This document shows, piece by piece, positions 1 through 5,915 of a stretch of 5,915 bases of DNA (positions within the stretch are counted from its first letter, which is position 1; every line of letters starts with the position of its first letter). The notes beneath the pieces are model-generated. The model saw only the letters and a list, made by a program, of their open reading frames with translations, was not told where the DNA came from and ran no database searches. Origin of the DNA: JBBQHM01 sp038323965 (lineage in GTDB: Bacteria; Verrucomicrobiota; Verrucomicrobiia; Chthoniobacterales; UBA10450); the NCBI GenBank assembly GCA_038323965.1, contig JBBQHM010000128.1, forward strand, positions 1 through 5,915, written 5' to 3'. The position numbers and the translations under genes were made by a program.

Positions 1-1156
1 CGGCGGGCTGGGCGGGATGGGTGGTGCGCAACCGCTGGCGGCGACGATGAATGGCGCGAAATTTCTCGGGATCGACGTCGACGCAGCGAGGATCGAGAAG
101 CGAATCAAGAGCGGTTATTGCGATCATCTGGTCTCGTCGATTGGCGAAGCGATGGAGTTATTAAAGGGCGATCGAGCGGTCTCGGTCGGGTTAGTCGGGA
201 ATTGTGCCGACGTTCTCCCCGAACTCGTTCGGCGAAAATTGGTGCCCGATATGTTGACGGACCAGACCAGTGCGCACGACGCCCTCAACGGTTACGTGCC
301 GCACGGGATGCCGCTGGCGGAAGCGCTGAAACTGCGAAAACAAAATCCCGAGGAGTACGTTACGCGTTCGATGAATTCGATGGCCGTGCACGTTCGCGCC
401 ATGATCGATCTGCAGAAACTCGGCGCGATCACATTCGACTACGGCAATAACATCCGGACGCAGGCAAAAAAAGCCGGGGTCGACAACGCCTACCAGATTC
501 CGGGGTTTGTCCCGGAATATATCCGCCCACTCTTTTGCGAGGGCAAAGGTCCTTTCCGTTGGGTCGCGCTCAGCGGCGATCCGCAGGATATCGCCCGGAC
601 GGATGAACTCGCGCTGAAGCTTTTTCCCGACAACGCTGTCCTCGCTCGCTGGATGAAGCTCGCCCAAGAACGAATTCAATTTCAGGGTTTGCCGGCGCGT
701 ATCTGCTGGCTCGGTTACGGTGAACGTGCGCGTTTTGGCGTTGCCATGAATGACCTCGTTCGCAGCGGCGAGATTTCGGCCCCGATCGTCATTGGCCGCG
801 ATCACCTTGATGCTGGCTCGGTGGCGTCGCCCTTCCGCGAAACGGAGGCGATGATCGATGGCAGTGATGCGATTGCGGATTGGCCGCTGCTTAATGCATT
901 GGTGAACACCGCAGCCGGCGCATCGTGGATTTCGATCCACAACGGCGGCGGCGTCGGCATTGGCTATTCCCAACACGCGGGAATGGTCGTCGTCGCGGAT
1001 GGGACGGATGCGGCGCGGGAGCGTCTCGAGCGGGTCCTCACAAGCGATCCTGGAATGGGTATCCTTCGTCACGCGGACGCCGGTTATGGGCGCGCGATTG
1101 ATTTCGCGGAAGCTAACGACATTAAGATACCACTTACGCCACAGCCGAGGGATTAG
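1..1156 (+). CDS. hutU: Urocanate hydratase (urocanase), 5'-truncated by the window edge
   Basis: Cytosolic NAD+-dependent enzyme that hydrates urocanate to 4-imidazolone-5-propionate, the second step of histidine degradation. The frame is open from the first complete codon at base 2, and 384 residues are visible. Family enzymes are about 550-560 residues, so roughly 170 N-terminal residues lie upstream; the ATG at 17 is internal. Visible landmarks, numbered from base 2, are: the glycine-rich GGLGGMGGAQPLA at the very start (nucleotide-binding region), TDQTSAHD from residue 86, DYGNNIR from 146, PGFVPEYIRPLFC ending at 179, GLPARICW with Cys235, IVIGRDHLD, and HNGGGVGIGYSQHAG around 313-325. 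By its distance from the C terminus, Cys235 appears to match the reactive Cys410 of Pseudomonas putida urocanase (an inference). The C terminus looks complete and ends in TAG. The next gene starts 3 bases later, which fits a hut operon. Identity is essentially certain. Confidence 0.97.
   Translation, partial: GGLGGMGGAQPLAATMNGAKFLGIDVDAARIEKRIKSGYCDHLVSSIGEAMELLKGDRAVSVGLVGNCADVLPELVRRKLVPDMLTDQTSAHDALNGYVPHGMPLAEALKLRKQNPEEYVTRSMNSMAVHVRAMIDLQKLGAITFDYGNNIRTQAKKAGVDNAYQIPGFVPEYIRPLFCEGKGPFRWVALSGDPQDIARTDELALKLFPDNAVLARWMKLAQERIQFQGLPARICWLGYGERARFGVAMNDLVRSGEISAPIVIGRDHLDAGSVASPFRETEAMIDGSDAIADWPLLNALVNTAAGASWISIHNGGGVGIGYSQHAGMVVVADGTDAARERLERVLTSDPGMGILRHADAGYGRAIDFAEANDIKIPLTPQPRD
1147..1151 (+). 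promoter_or_regulatory. Probable ribosome binding site of ftcD (GAGGG)
   Basis: GAGGG lies inside the last codons of hutU, 8 bases before the GTG at 1160. It is the best Shine-Dalgarno match near any start in this window and supports GTG as the start codon. The following protein also begins exactly as the family does from that codon. Confidence 0.5.
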
Positions 1157-1159
1157 GAC

Positions 1160-2845
1160 GTGCAAAAGCTAATCGAGTGTGTGCCCAATTTTTCGGAGGG
1201 ACGGGATCTGGAAATCGTCCGTCAGATTACGGCCGCGATCCAATCGGTCGCGGGAGTTTCCGTTCTCAACGTCGATCCGGGCGCGACGACGAATCGCACG
1301 GTGGTCACACTTGCTGGCACGCCGGAGGCCGTGGTGGAGGGAGCTTTTCGGGGAATTCAAAAAGCCGCTGAACTCATCGACATGCGAAAACAGAAGGGAG
1401 CGCATCCCCGCATGGGCGCGACGGATGTTTGCCCGTTTATTCCAATCAACAACGTCAACTGGGACGAGGCCATCGCCTGCGCGAACGAGCTGGGCAGGCG
1501 CGTGGGCGATGAGTTGAAAATCCCAGTCTATCTTTACGAAAAAGCGGCGAAAAATGCGGCGCGCTCAAATCTGGCCGTGATACGCGCGGGTGAATACGAA
1601 GGCTTCTTTGAAAAAATAAAAGAGCCGGAGTGGAAACCCAACTTTGGGCCGTCGGTTTTGCATGAAACGGCTGGTGCGACGGTAATTGGGGCGCGGGAAT
1701 TCCTCGTCGCTTACAATGTGAACCTCAACACGACCGCCGTGCGCCGAGCAACTTCGGTGGCGTTTGACGTCCGGGAAAATGGTCGCGTGAAAACGGATGA
1801 CGGGACGCCGCAAGGGAAAGTGGTGCTCGATCCCAAAGGAGAGCCGGTTCGTATTCCCGGGTTGCTGAAATACGTCAAGGCCATTGGTTGGTTCGTTGAA
1901 GAATATGGCATCGCGCAGGTTTCGATGAACCTGACTAATCTGGCCGAGACGCCGCTCCATGTCGCATTTGACGCCTGTGTGGAAGCGGCGGGAAAACGCG
2001 GACTGCGCGTTACCGGGTCGGAAGTTGTCGGCATGCTCCCCAAGAAATGTCTGGTTGAAGCAGGAAAATATTTTCTCCACAAACAGCAATGGTCGGAAGG
2101 GGCTGCCGAAGAAGAACTGATCGATATTGCGATTCGCTCTCTCGGATTAAATGAATTGAAGCCGTTCGATCCGAACGAAAAAATTATAGAACTGAAGATG
2201 GAATCGAATTCAAAAGCTGCGCTGGTGAAAATGAATTTGCGTGAGTTCTGCAACGAAACCCTGAGTGATTCGCCGGCGCCTGGGGGCGGTTCCGTGGCGG
2301 CCTTGATGGGCGCGCTGGGCGTTTCGCTCGGAGGAATGGTCGCCAATCTTTCCGCCGGCAAACGCGGCTGGGACGATAAGCTTAAATACTTCAGTGACTG
2401 GGCGGTGAAGGCGCAGCAACTGAAAGATCAGATTTTATTTCTGGTGGACGAGGACACCGCCGCGTTTAACAAAGTAATGGCGGCGTTCGCGCTGCCGAAG
2501 GAATCGGACGAAGAAAAAACGGCCCGCTCGGCCGCGATCCAGCTGGCTAATAAGTATGCCGCTGAGATTCCGCTTCGGGTTATGGAAACGGCGGCAGAAG
2601 CGTATCAAATGCTTTCTGAGATGGCGGAGAAGGGAAATCCGGCATCAATCTCTGACGTTGGCGTCGGCCTTCTTGCGCTGCGGGCCTGCATCAGCGGCGC
2701 AGCGATGAACGTGCGGATCAACCTGGCGGGATTAAAAGACGACGAATTGAAATCCTCGCTCAGCGCAAGAGTTCAACAACTCCACGATCGCTCCGAAGCG
2801 GAATACGCGAAGGTGCATCAGGTTGTCGAAAGCAAGATCGGTTGA
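1160..2845 (+). CDS. ftcD: Bifunctional glutamate formimidoyltransferase / formimidotetrahydrofolate cyclodeaminase
   Basis: Transfers the formimino group of N-formimino-L-glutamate to tetrahydrofolate, releasing glutamate, then deaminates 5-formimino-THF to 5,10-methenyl-THF plus ammonia. The protein has 561 residues; the mammalian fused enzyme has about 541. Residues 1 to about 330 are the transferase: IECVPNFSEGRD at 6-17, DPGATTNRTVVTLAG near 39-53, and AHPRMGATDVCPFIP with His82, the position of the catalytic His of porcine FTCD. The C-terminal subdomain carries GATVIGAREFLVAYNVNLN at 172-190. A linker, LGLNELKPFDPNEKIIEL (328-345), resembles the mammalian one. Residues about 355-561 are the cyclodeaminase: SPAPGGGSVAALMGALG (371-387), LVDEDTAAFNKVM (428-440), then a helical C terminus. 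The GTG start has GAGGG 8 bases upstream and gives the canonical N terminus. It lies 3 bases after hutU, and its TGA overlaps the TTG of hutI. No break is seen between the domains, so both activities are likely intact. Confidence 0.96.
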   Translation: MQKLIECVPNFSEGRDLEIVRQITAAIQSVAGVSVLNVDPGATTNRTVVTLAGTPEAVVEGAFRGIQKAAELIDMRKQKGAHPRMGATDVCPFIPINNVNWDEAIACANELGRRVGDELKIPVYLYEKAAKNAARSNLAVIRAGEYEGFFEKIKEPEWKPNFGPSVLHETAGATVIGAREFLVAYNVNLNTTAVRRATSVAFDVRENGRVKTDDGTPQGKVVLDPKGEPVRIPGLLKYVKAIGWFVEEYGIAQVSMNLTNLAETPLHVAFDACVEAAGKRGLRVTGSEVVGMLPKKCLVEAGKYFLHKQQWSEGAAEEELIDIAIRSLGLNELKPFDPNEKIIELKMESNSKAALVKMNLREFCNETLSDSPAPGGGSVAALMGALGVSLGGMVANLSAGKRGWDDKLKYFSDWAVKAQQLKDQILFLVDEDTAAFNKVMAAFALPKESDEEKTARSAAIQLANKYAAEIPLRVMETAAEAYQMLSEMAEKGNPASISDVGVGLLALRACISGAAMNVRINLAGLKDDELKSSLSARVQQLHDRSEAEYAKVHQVVESKIG

Positions 2846-4095
2846 AAACGCTCGCGGTTCTTCACGCTGCGCAATTGGTCACGGTGGCCGGACCGAAGCG
2901 GCCGCGCATCGGTCTCGAGCTCAGTCAATTATTGATCATTCCCGACGGGGGAATGCTGGTGCAGGATGGGATCATCGTAGCGGTCGGCATTTCCAGCGAG
3001 ATTCAAAGGCAAGCGCCGCGCGATGCCGAGATTGTTGACGCGAGCGGGCATGCCGTGCTCCCGGGCTTCGTAGATGCTCATGCGCATCCCGTCTTCGCCG
3101 GGAATCGCGTAGATGAATTCGAGATGCGGGCGCAAGGCGCGACCTACGAAGAGATCGCGGCCAGTGGAGGAGGAATTTCATCGACCGTCCAGAAAACGCG
3201 CGTGGCTTCAGAGGATGCATTACTCGATCAGGCTTTGAGACACGCAAACTGGTTTCTGCGCGGCGGCACGACCACGGTCGAAGCGAAATCAGGTTACGGA
3301 CTTTCGCTCCAGGACGAGCTCAAGATTTTGCGAGTAATACGACGACTGAACACCGAAACTGCAATTGAGTTTGTCCCAACCTTTCTCGGTGCGCACGCGA
3401 TACCCACGGAATTTAAGTCCGCGCCGGATCTTTACGTCGATCTGGTCGTGGACGAAATGCTGCCACAGATCGTCGACGAAAAGCTGGCTGAGTTTGGCGA
3501 TGTCTTTTGCGAACGCGGATACTTTGATGCCGAAGTTTCGCGCAGAATTCTTCGCGCCTGTCAGGAACGCGGCCTCGGAATTCGAATTCATGCCGATCAG
3601 CTAACTAATGGTGGCGGCGCAGAATTGGCGGCAGATCTAGGCGCGATCACAGCTGATCATCTGGAACAAACCGAAGCGTTCGGAATTACCGCGCTCGCTC
3701 GCTCGAATGTTCAGCCGGTGTTACTCCCGGGTTCGGTTTATTCGTTAGGCAAAACTCGCTATCCGAGGGCGCGAGAAATGATCAGGAGTGGTCTCGCCGT
3801 GGTGCTGGCGACAGACTTTAATCCCGGCTCATCGCCGACGCCGTCGATGGCAGCGGTGATGTCGCTGGCGGTGACGCAGATGAAAATGACGCCGGCGGAA
3901 GCGCTCGTCGCGGCCACGATTAACGCCGCCTATAGTTTGAATCGCGGCGATCGCATCGGCTCGCTGGAGCCAGGAAAACTCGCGAACTTCATCATCACCG
4001 AAGGAGCTGATTACCGTGAGCTCTCCTACTATTTTGGCGTCGAGCAAATCCGTGGAACGTACGTCCGGGGATTACGGGTGATGTTTCGGCCTTAA
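2842..4095 (+). CDS. hutI: Imidazolonepropionase
   Basis: Metal-dependent cytosolic amidohydrolase that opens 4-imidazolone-5-propionate to N-formimino-L-glutamate, the substrate of the preceding ftcD product. It has 417 residues, normal for the family. The N-terminal strand domain has GGMLVQDGIIVAVG (36-49). The TIM-barrel metal motif LPGFVDAHAHPVFAGNR holds His80 and His82. Further landmarks are GGTTTVEAKSGYGL (141-154), FLGAHAIP (181-188), IHADQL with His250, TADHLEQT with His273, and LATDFNPGSSPTPSM with Asp325. These match the known HutI metal and active-site positions (80, 82, 249, 272 and 324 in Bacillus subtilis) within one residue. The start is taken as TTG at 2842, giving MKTLAVLHAAQLVTV, the usual N terminus. 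No ATG or GTG in this frame offers a better fit. TTG overlaps the ftcD stop by 4 bases (TTGA) and lacks a clear Shine-Dalgarno sequence, which suggests translational coupling. Confidence 0.97.
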   Translation: MKTLAVLHAAQLVTVAGPKRPRIGLELSQLLIIPDGGMLVQDGIIVAVGISSEIQRQAPRDAEIVDASGHAVLPGFVDAHAHPVFAGNRVDEFEMRAQGATYEEIAASGGGISSTVQKTRVASEDALLDQALRHANWFLRGGTTTVEAKSGYGLSLQDELKILRVIRRLNTETAIEFVPTFLGAHAIPTEFKSAPDLYVDLVVDEMLPQIVDEKLAEFGDVFCERGYFDAEVSRRILRACQERGLGIRIHADQLTNGGGAELAADLGAITADHLEQTEAFGITALARSNVQPVLLPGSVYSLGKTRYPRAREMIRSGLAVVLATDFNPGSSPTPSMAAVMSLAVTQMKMTPAEALVAATINAAYSLNRGDRIGSLEPGKLANFIITEGADYRELSYYFGVEQIRGTYVRGLRVMFRP

Positions 4096-4096
4096 T

Positions 4097-4125
4097 TTGC
4101 GCCGCGCTCTCCGCGCCCGTATTTT
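4097..4125 (+). promoter_or_regulatory. Weak candidate promoter for tig-clpP
   Basis: The 39-base hutI-tig gap contains TTGCGC (4097-4102, 3 of 6 matches to the -35 consensus), a 17-base spacer, and TATTTT (4120-4125, 4 of 6 matches to the -10 consensus). The spacing is ideal but the boxes are weak. Initiation 6-9 bases past the -10 would fall at about 4132-4135, almost on the tig ATG. This is a hypothesis only; tig could equally be transcribed by read-through from hut or from a lineage-specific promoter type. Confidence 0.22.
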
Positions 4126-4134
4126 CACCGACGC

Positions 4135-5481
4135 ATGAAGGTAGAAGTCGAACAACAACCGGACTCTGTGGCCACCGTCCATGTCGAGTTACCGCCGGAG
4201 CAGGTCGCCCGGGAATGGAACGCGATTGCAGATGATTTCGCGCGTCACGCGCGGGTGCCCGGTTTCCGGAAAGGCAAGGTCCCGCGCAGCGTCGCGGAAA
4301 AGCGTTTCCAAAAAGAGATCCAGGAAGAGGTGACGAAGAAGCTGGTCTCGAAAGGCTATCGCGATGCGATTTCGGAGAAGCAGCTTCGCGTGGTCTCGCT
4401 GACGAATATCGAGACGGAATTCGGAGAAGATAAATCCATGAAGTTTAAGGCGACGGTGGTGACGGCGCCCGAGTTCGAGCTTCCTGAGTACAAGAGCATT
4501 CCGGTGGAATTGCCGTCGGCAGAGGTGAAGACCGCGGAAGTCGACGAAGCAATCGAGCGGCTGCGCGAGCAGGCGGCGGATTTTATCGACGTCACGGATC
4601 GCGCGTTACAGATGGAAGATTTTGCGGTGATCGATTTCGAGGGAACGGTCGACGCAAAGCCGATTGCGGAAGTGGCGCCGGAGTCGAGCAAGAACCTGCA
4701 GGGTGGCAAGAAGTTCTGGCTTCTTCTCGCTCCAGATAATTTCCTGCCAAACTTCTGCGAACAAATCGTCGGTCTGCAAAAGGATGAAACGCGTAGCGTC
4801 GCGATCGATTTCCCGGCGGAATTCCCTGTCGCTGAGCTGGCCGCAAAACGCGCCGATTACGCCGTCACTTTGAGTGAGATTAAGCAGCGCGTGCTCCCCG
4901 AGATCGATGACTCGTTTGCAGAGAAGATGATCCCCGGGAAGAAGCTGGAAGATTTACGACACGCCATCGAACACGATCTGGAACACGGCAAGGAGCACGA
5001 GATCGAGCGCGCCAAGGAATCGCAGATCGTGAAACATTTGCAGGAAAACGTGAAGATGACGCTGCCGCCTCCGCTGCTGCGCAATGAAACACGCCGCGCG
5101 CTCAGCGAGCTGGTCCAGCGCAATCGCGAACGCGGTGTGCCGGACGATATGTTGAAGTCGAAGGAGAAAGAGTTGATTGAGGGCGCGGAACAACTAGCGG
5201 CGCATCGCCTGACTACCAATTTCATTCTCCAGCGAATCGCCGAGCAGGAGAAGATCCAGGTTACGCGCGACGATATCGAAGATCGCATGCGAACCGACGC
5301 GATGCGCTACAACGTAACCGTCGAAAAACTGCAAAAGGAACTTGATGAACACGATGGAATTTCGGCGTTGGCGGACGAGATCCTGCTGGCCAAGACCCTT
5401 GATTTCCTCAAGTCGAATGTTAGCGTCCAAACAACTCTAGATTCCGCCGGAAGCGCGGAGGTTTCCGGGGAAAAAGCATGA
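4135..5481 (+). CDS. tig: Trigger factor, ribosome-associated chaperone with peptidyl-prolyl isomerase domain
   Basis: Binds ribosomal protein L23 at the exit tunnel and shields nascent chains; it also has FKBP-type prolyl isomerase activity. It has 448 residues (432 in E. coli). Residues 1 to about 115 are the ribosome-binding domain, with the signature GFRKGKVP at 43-50; Phe44-Arg45-Lys46 fall at the same numbers as in E. coli. Residues about 155-250 form the FKBP domain (DFAVIDFEGTVD, then FPAEFPVAELAAK and YAVTLSEIKQRVLPEIDDSFA). The rest is the charged helical chaperone domain. Oddities are about 11 extra residues in the FKBP domain (within 175-189) and Asn206 in LPNF where E. coli has Gly in IPGF. 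The ATG is the only possible start, because the next in-frame triplet upstream that matters is the hutI TAA and no ATG, GTG or TTG lies between. No Shine-Dalgarno sequence precedes it. Its TGA overlaps the ATG of clpP. Confidence 0.97.
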   Translation: MKVEVEQQPDSVATVHVELPPEQVAREWNAIADDFARHARVPGFRKGKVPRSVAEKRFQKEIQEEVTKKLVSKGYRDAISEKQLRVVSLTNIETEFGEDKSMKFKATVVTAPEFELPEYKSIPVELPSAEVKTAEVDEAIERLREQAADFIDVTDRALQMEDFAVIDFEGTVDAKPIAEVAPESSKNLQGGKKFWLLLAPDNFLPNFCEQIVGLQKDETRSVAIDFPAEFPVAELAAKRADYAVTLSEIKQRVLPEIDDSFAEKMIPGKKLEDLRHAIEHDLEHGKEHEIERAKESQIVKHLQENVKMTLPPPLLRNETRRALSELVQRNRERGVPDDMLKSKEKELIEGAEQLAAHRLTTNFILQRIAEQEKIQVTRDDIEDRMRTDAMRYNVTVEKLQKELDEHDGISALADEILLAKTLDFLKSNVSVQTTLDSAGSAEVSGEKA

Positions 5482-5915
5482 CAAATTTCCATTCCACGAA
5501 GTCTCAAGGTGTGCTCGTCCCGATGGTCGTCGAGCAGACCGGAAGGGGCGAGCGCAGCTACGATATCTATTCGCGGCTACTCAAGGACCGCATTGTTTTT
5601 ATCGGCACCCCGGTGGACGATCACATCGCGAACCTGGTCATTGCGCAGCTGCTCTTTCTGCAAATGGAAGATGCGAAGAAGGACATCAGTATTTACGTGA
5701 ATTCTCCCGGAGGTTCGGTATCCGCCGGACTCGCGATTTACGACACGATGCAATTTCTGACCTGTGATGTCACCACGTATTGCCTCGGCATGGCGGCGAG
5801 CATGGGGGCGGTACTTCTCTGCGCGGGCACGAAAGGGAAACGGTTCGCATTGCCGAATTCCGACATCATGATTCACCAGGTTTCCGGCGGCGCGCAGGGT
5901 CAGGCGAGCGATGTC
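5478..5915 (+). CDS. clpP: ATP-dependent Clp protease proteolytic subunit, 3'-truncated by the window edge
   Basis: Serine peptidase subunit that forms the double-heptamer chamber fed by ClpX or ClpA-type unfoldases. The frame is open from the ATG at 5478 to the window end, giving 146 complete codons; the full protein is usually about 195-210 residues. Visible motifs are LVPMVVEQTGRGERSYDIYS (13-32), VNSPGGSVSAGLAIYDTMQF (74-93), GMAASMGAVLL with nucleophile Ser108, and LPNSDIMIHQ with His133. The first 11 residues would be the propeptide; counting from Val12, Ser and His fall at 97 and 122, the E. coli mature numbers. The catalytic Asp lies beyond the window. Val135 follows HQ where most ClpPs have Pro. 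The start codon overlaps the tig stop as ATGA. GGGG at 5467-5470, 7 bases upstream, is a weak ribosome binding site. tig-clpP is a widespread gene order, usually followed by clpX. Confidence 0.97.
   Translation, partial: MTNFHSTKSQGVLVPMVVEQTGRGERSYDIYSRLLKDRIVFIGTPVDDHIANLVIAQLLFLQMEDAKKDISIYVNSPGGSVSAGLAIYDTMQFLTCDVTTYCLGMAASMGAVLLCAGTKGKRFALPNSDIMIHQVSGGAQGQASDV

Noticed and set aside
17..19. ATG at 17 as the start of hutU
   Set aside because: The frame is open upstream to the window edge and already reads the conserved GGLGG before this Met; about 170 family residues are missing, so the real start lies upstream.
191..1165. 324-codon open frame on the - strand opposite hutU
   Set aside because: It is fully antisense to a clearly conserved gene. 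The translation is rich in Arg, His and Ile without any domain I recognise, as expected for a shadow frame in GC-rich DNA.
1565..2361. Two long - strand open frames (174 and 216 codons) opposite ftcD
   Set aside because: Both lie inside the conserved FTCD coding region, overlap each other in different frames, and show no recognisable motif.
3693..3705. Short GCTC tandem run (three units)
   Set aside because: It encodes ordinary Ala-Leu-Ala-Arg-Ser residues within hutI and is too short to be more than chance codon use.
4104..4125. Possible terminator: GCGC-TCTCC-GCGC followed by a short T run
   Set aside because: The stem is only 4 base pairs and does not extend, and the TTTT is 5 bases away and broken by other bases. 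It is too weak to call a terminator.
4857..5288. 143-codon Ser/Arg-rich open frame on the - strand opposite tig
   Set aside because: The low-complexity Ser/Arg/Cys composition is the reverse reading of Glu/Lys/Ala-rich trigger factor codons; no start signal or family likeness.
5457..5461. GGAGG as the clpP ribosome binding site
   Set aside because: It is a perfect Shine-Dalgarno core, but it lies 16 bases from the ATG, too far for normal use. GGGG at 5467-5470 is better placed, though weak.

Overview
The window is ordinary chromosomal bacterial DNA of moderately high GC. It is almost completely coding, with five genes on the + strand and none on the other. It begins inside one gene and ends inside another. 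I see no RNA gene, mobile element, CRISPR array or phage-like sequence. The dense packing, tig-clpP order, fused formiminotransferase-cyclodeaminase and the style of the trigger factor would fit a soil Verrucomicrobiota (for example a Chthoniobacterales-like genome) or a related deep lineage. That placement is inference from remembered family resemblance, not a search result.

Positions 1-4095 hold a histidine-utilisation cluster: hutU (5' end missing), a bifunctional formiminotransferase-cyclodeaminase gene, and hutI. Together they take urocanate to imidazolonepropionate (HutU), then to N-formimino-L-glutamate (HutI), then to glutamate plus 5,10-methenyl-tetrahydrofolate and ammonia (FTCD). 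The carbon unit is therefore handed to the folate pool instead of being lost as formamide or formate, as in the HutG and HutF routes. Histidine ammonia-lyase (hutH), needed for the first step, is not in the window. The genes are separated by 3 bases (hutU/ftcD) or overlap by 4 bases (ftcD/hutI), so they are very probably one transcript. They use GTG and TTG starts.

Positions 4096-4134 are the only real intergenic gap. It has no convincing terminator and no Shine-Dalgarno sequence before the next gene, but it does hold a weak promoter-like pair that would start transcription almost on the ATG of tig.

Positions 4135-5915 hold tig (trigger factor, the ribosome-bound chaperone) and the start of clpP (the ATP-dependent protease peptidase subunit, 146 residues visible), joined by a 4-base ATGA overlap. 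clpX often follows in this order but would lie beyond the window.

I found no undescribed system. The points worth a second look are modest: the fused FTCD, the possible leaderless tig start, the catabolic-to-proteostasis gene junction, an insertion in the trigger factor FKBP domain, and a substitution beside the ClpP catalytic histidine.
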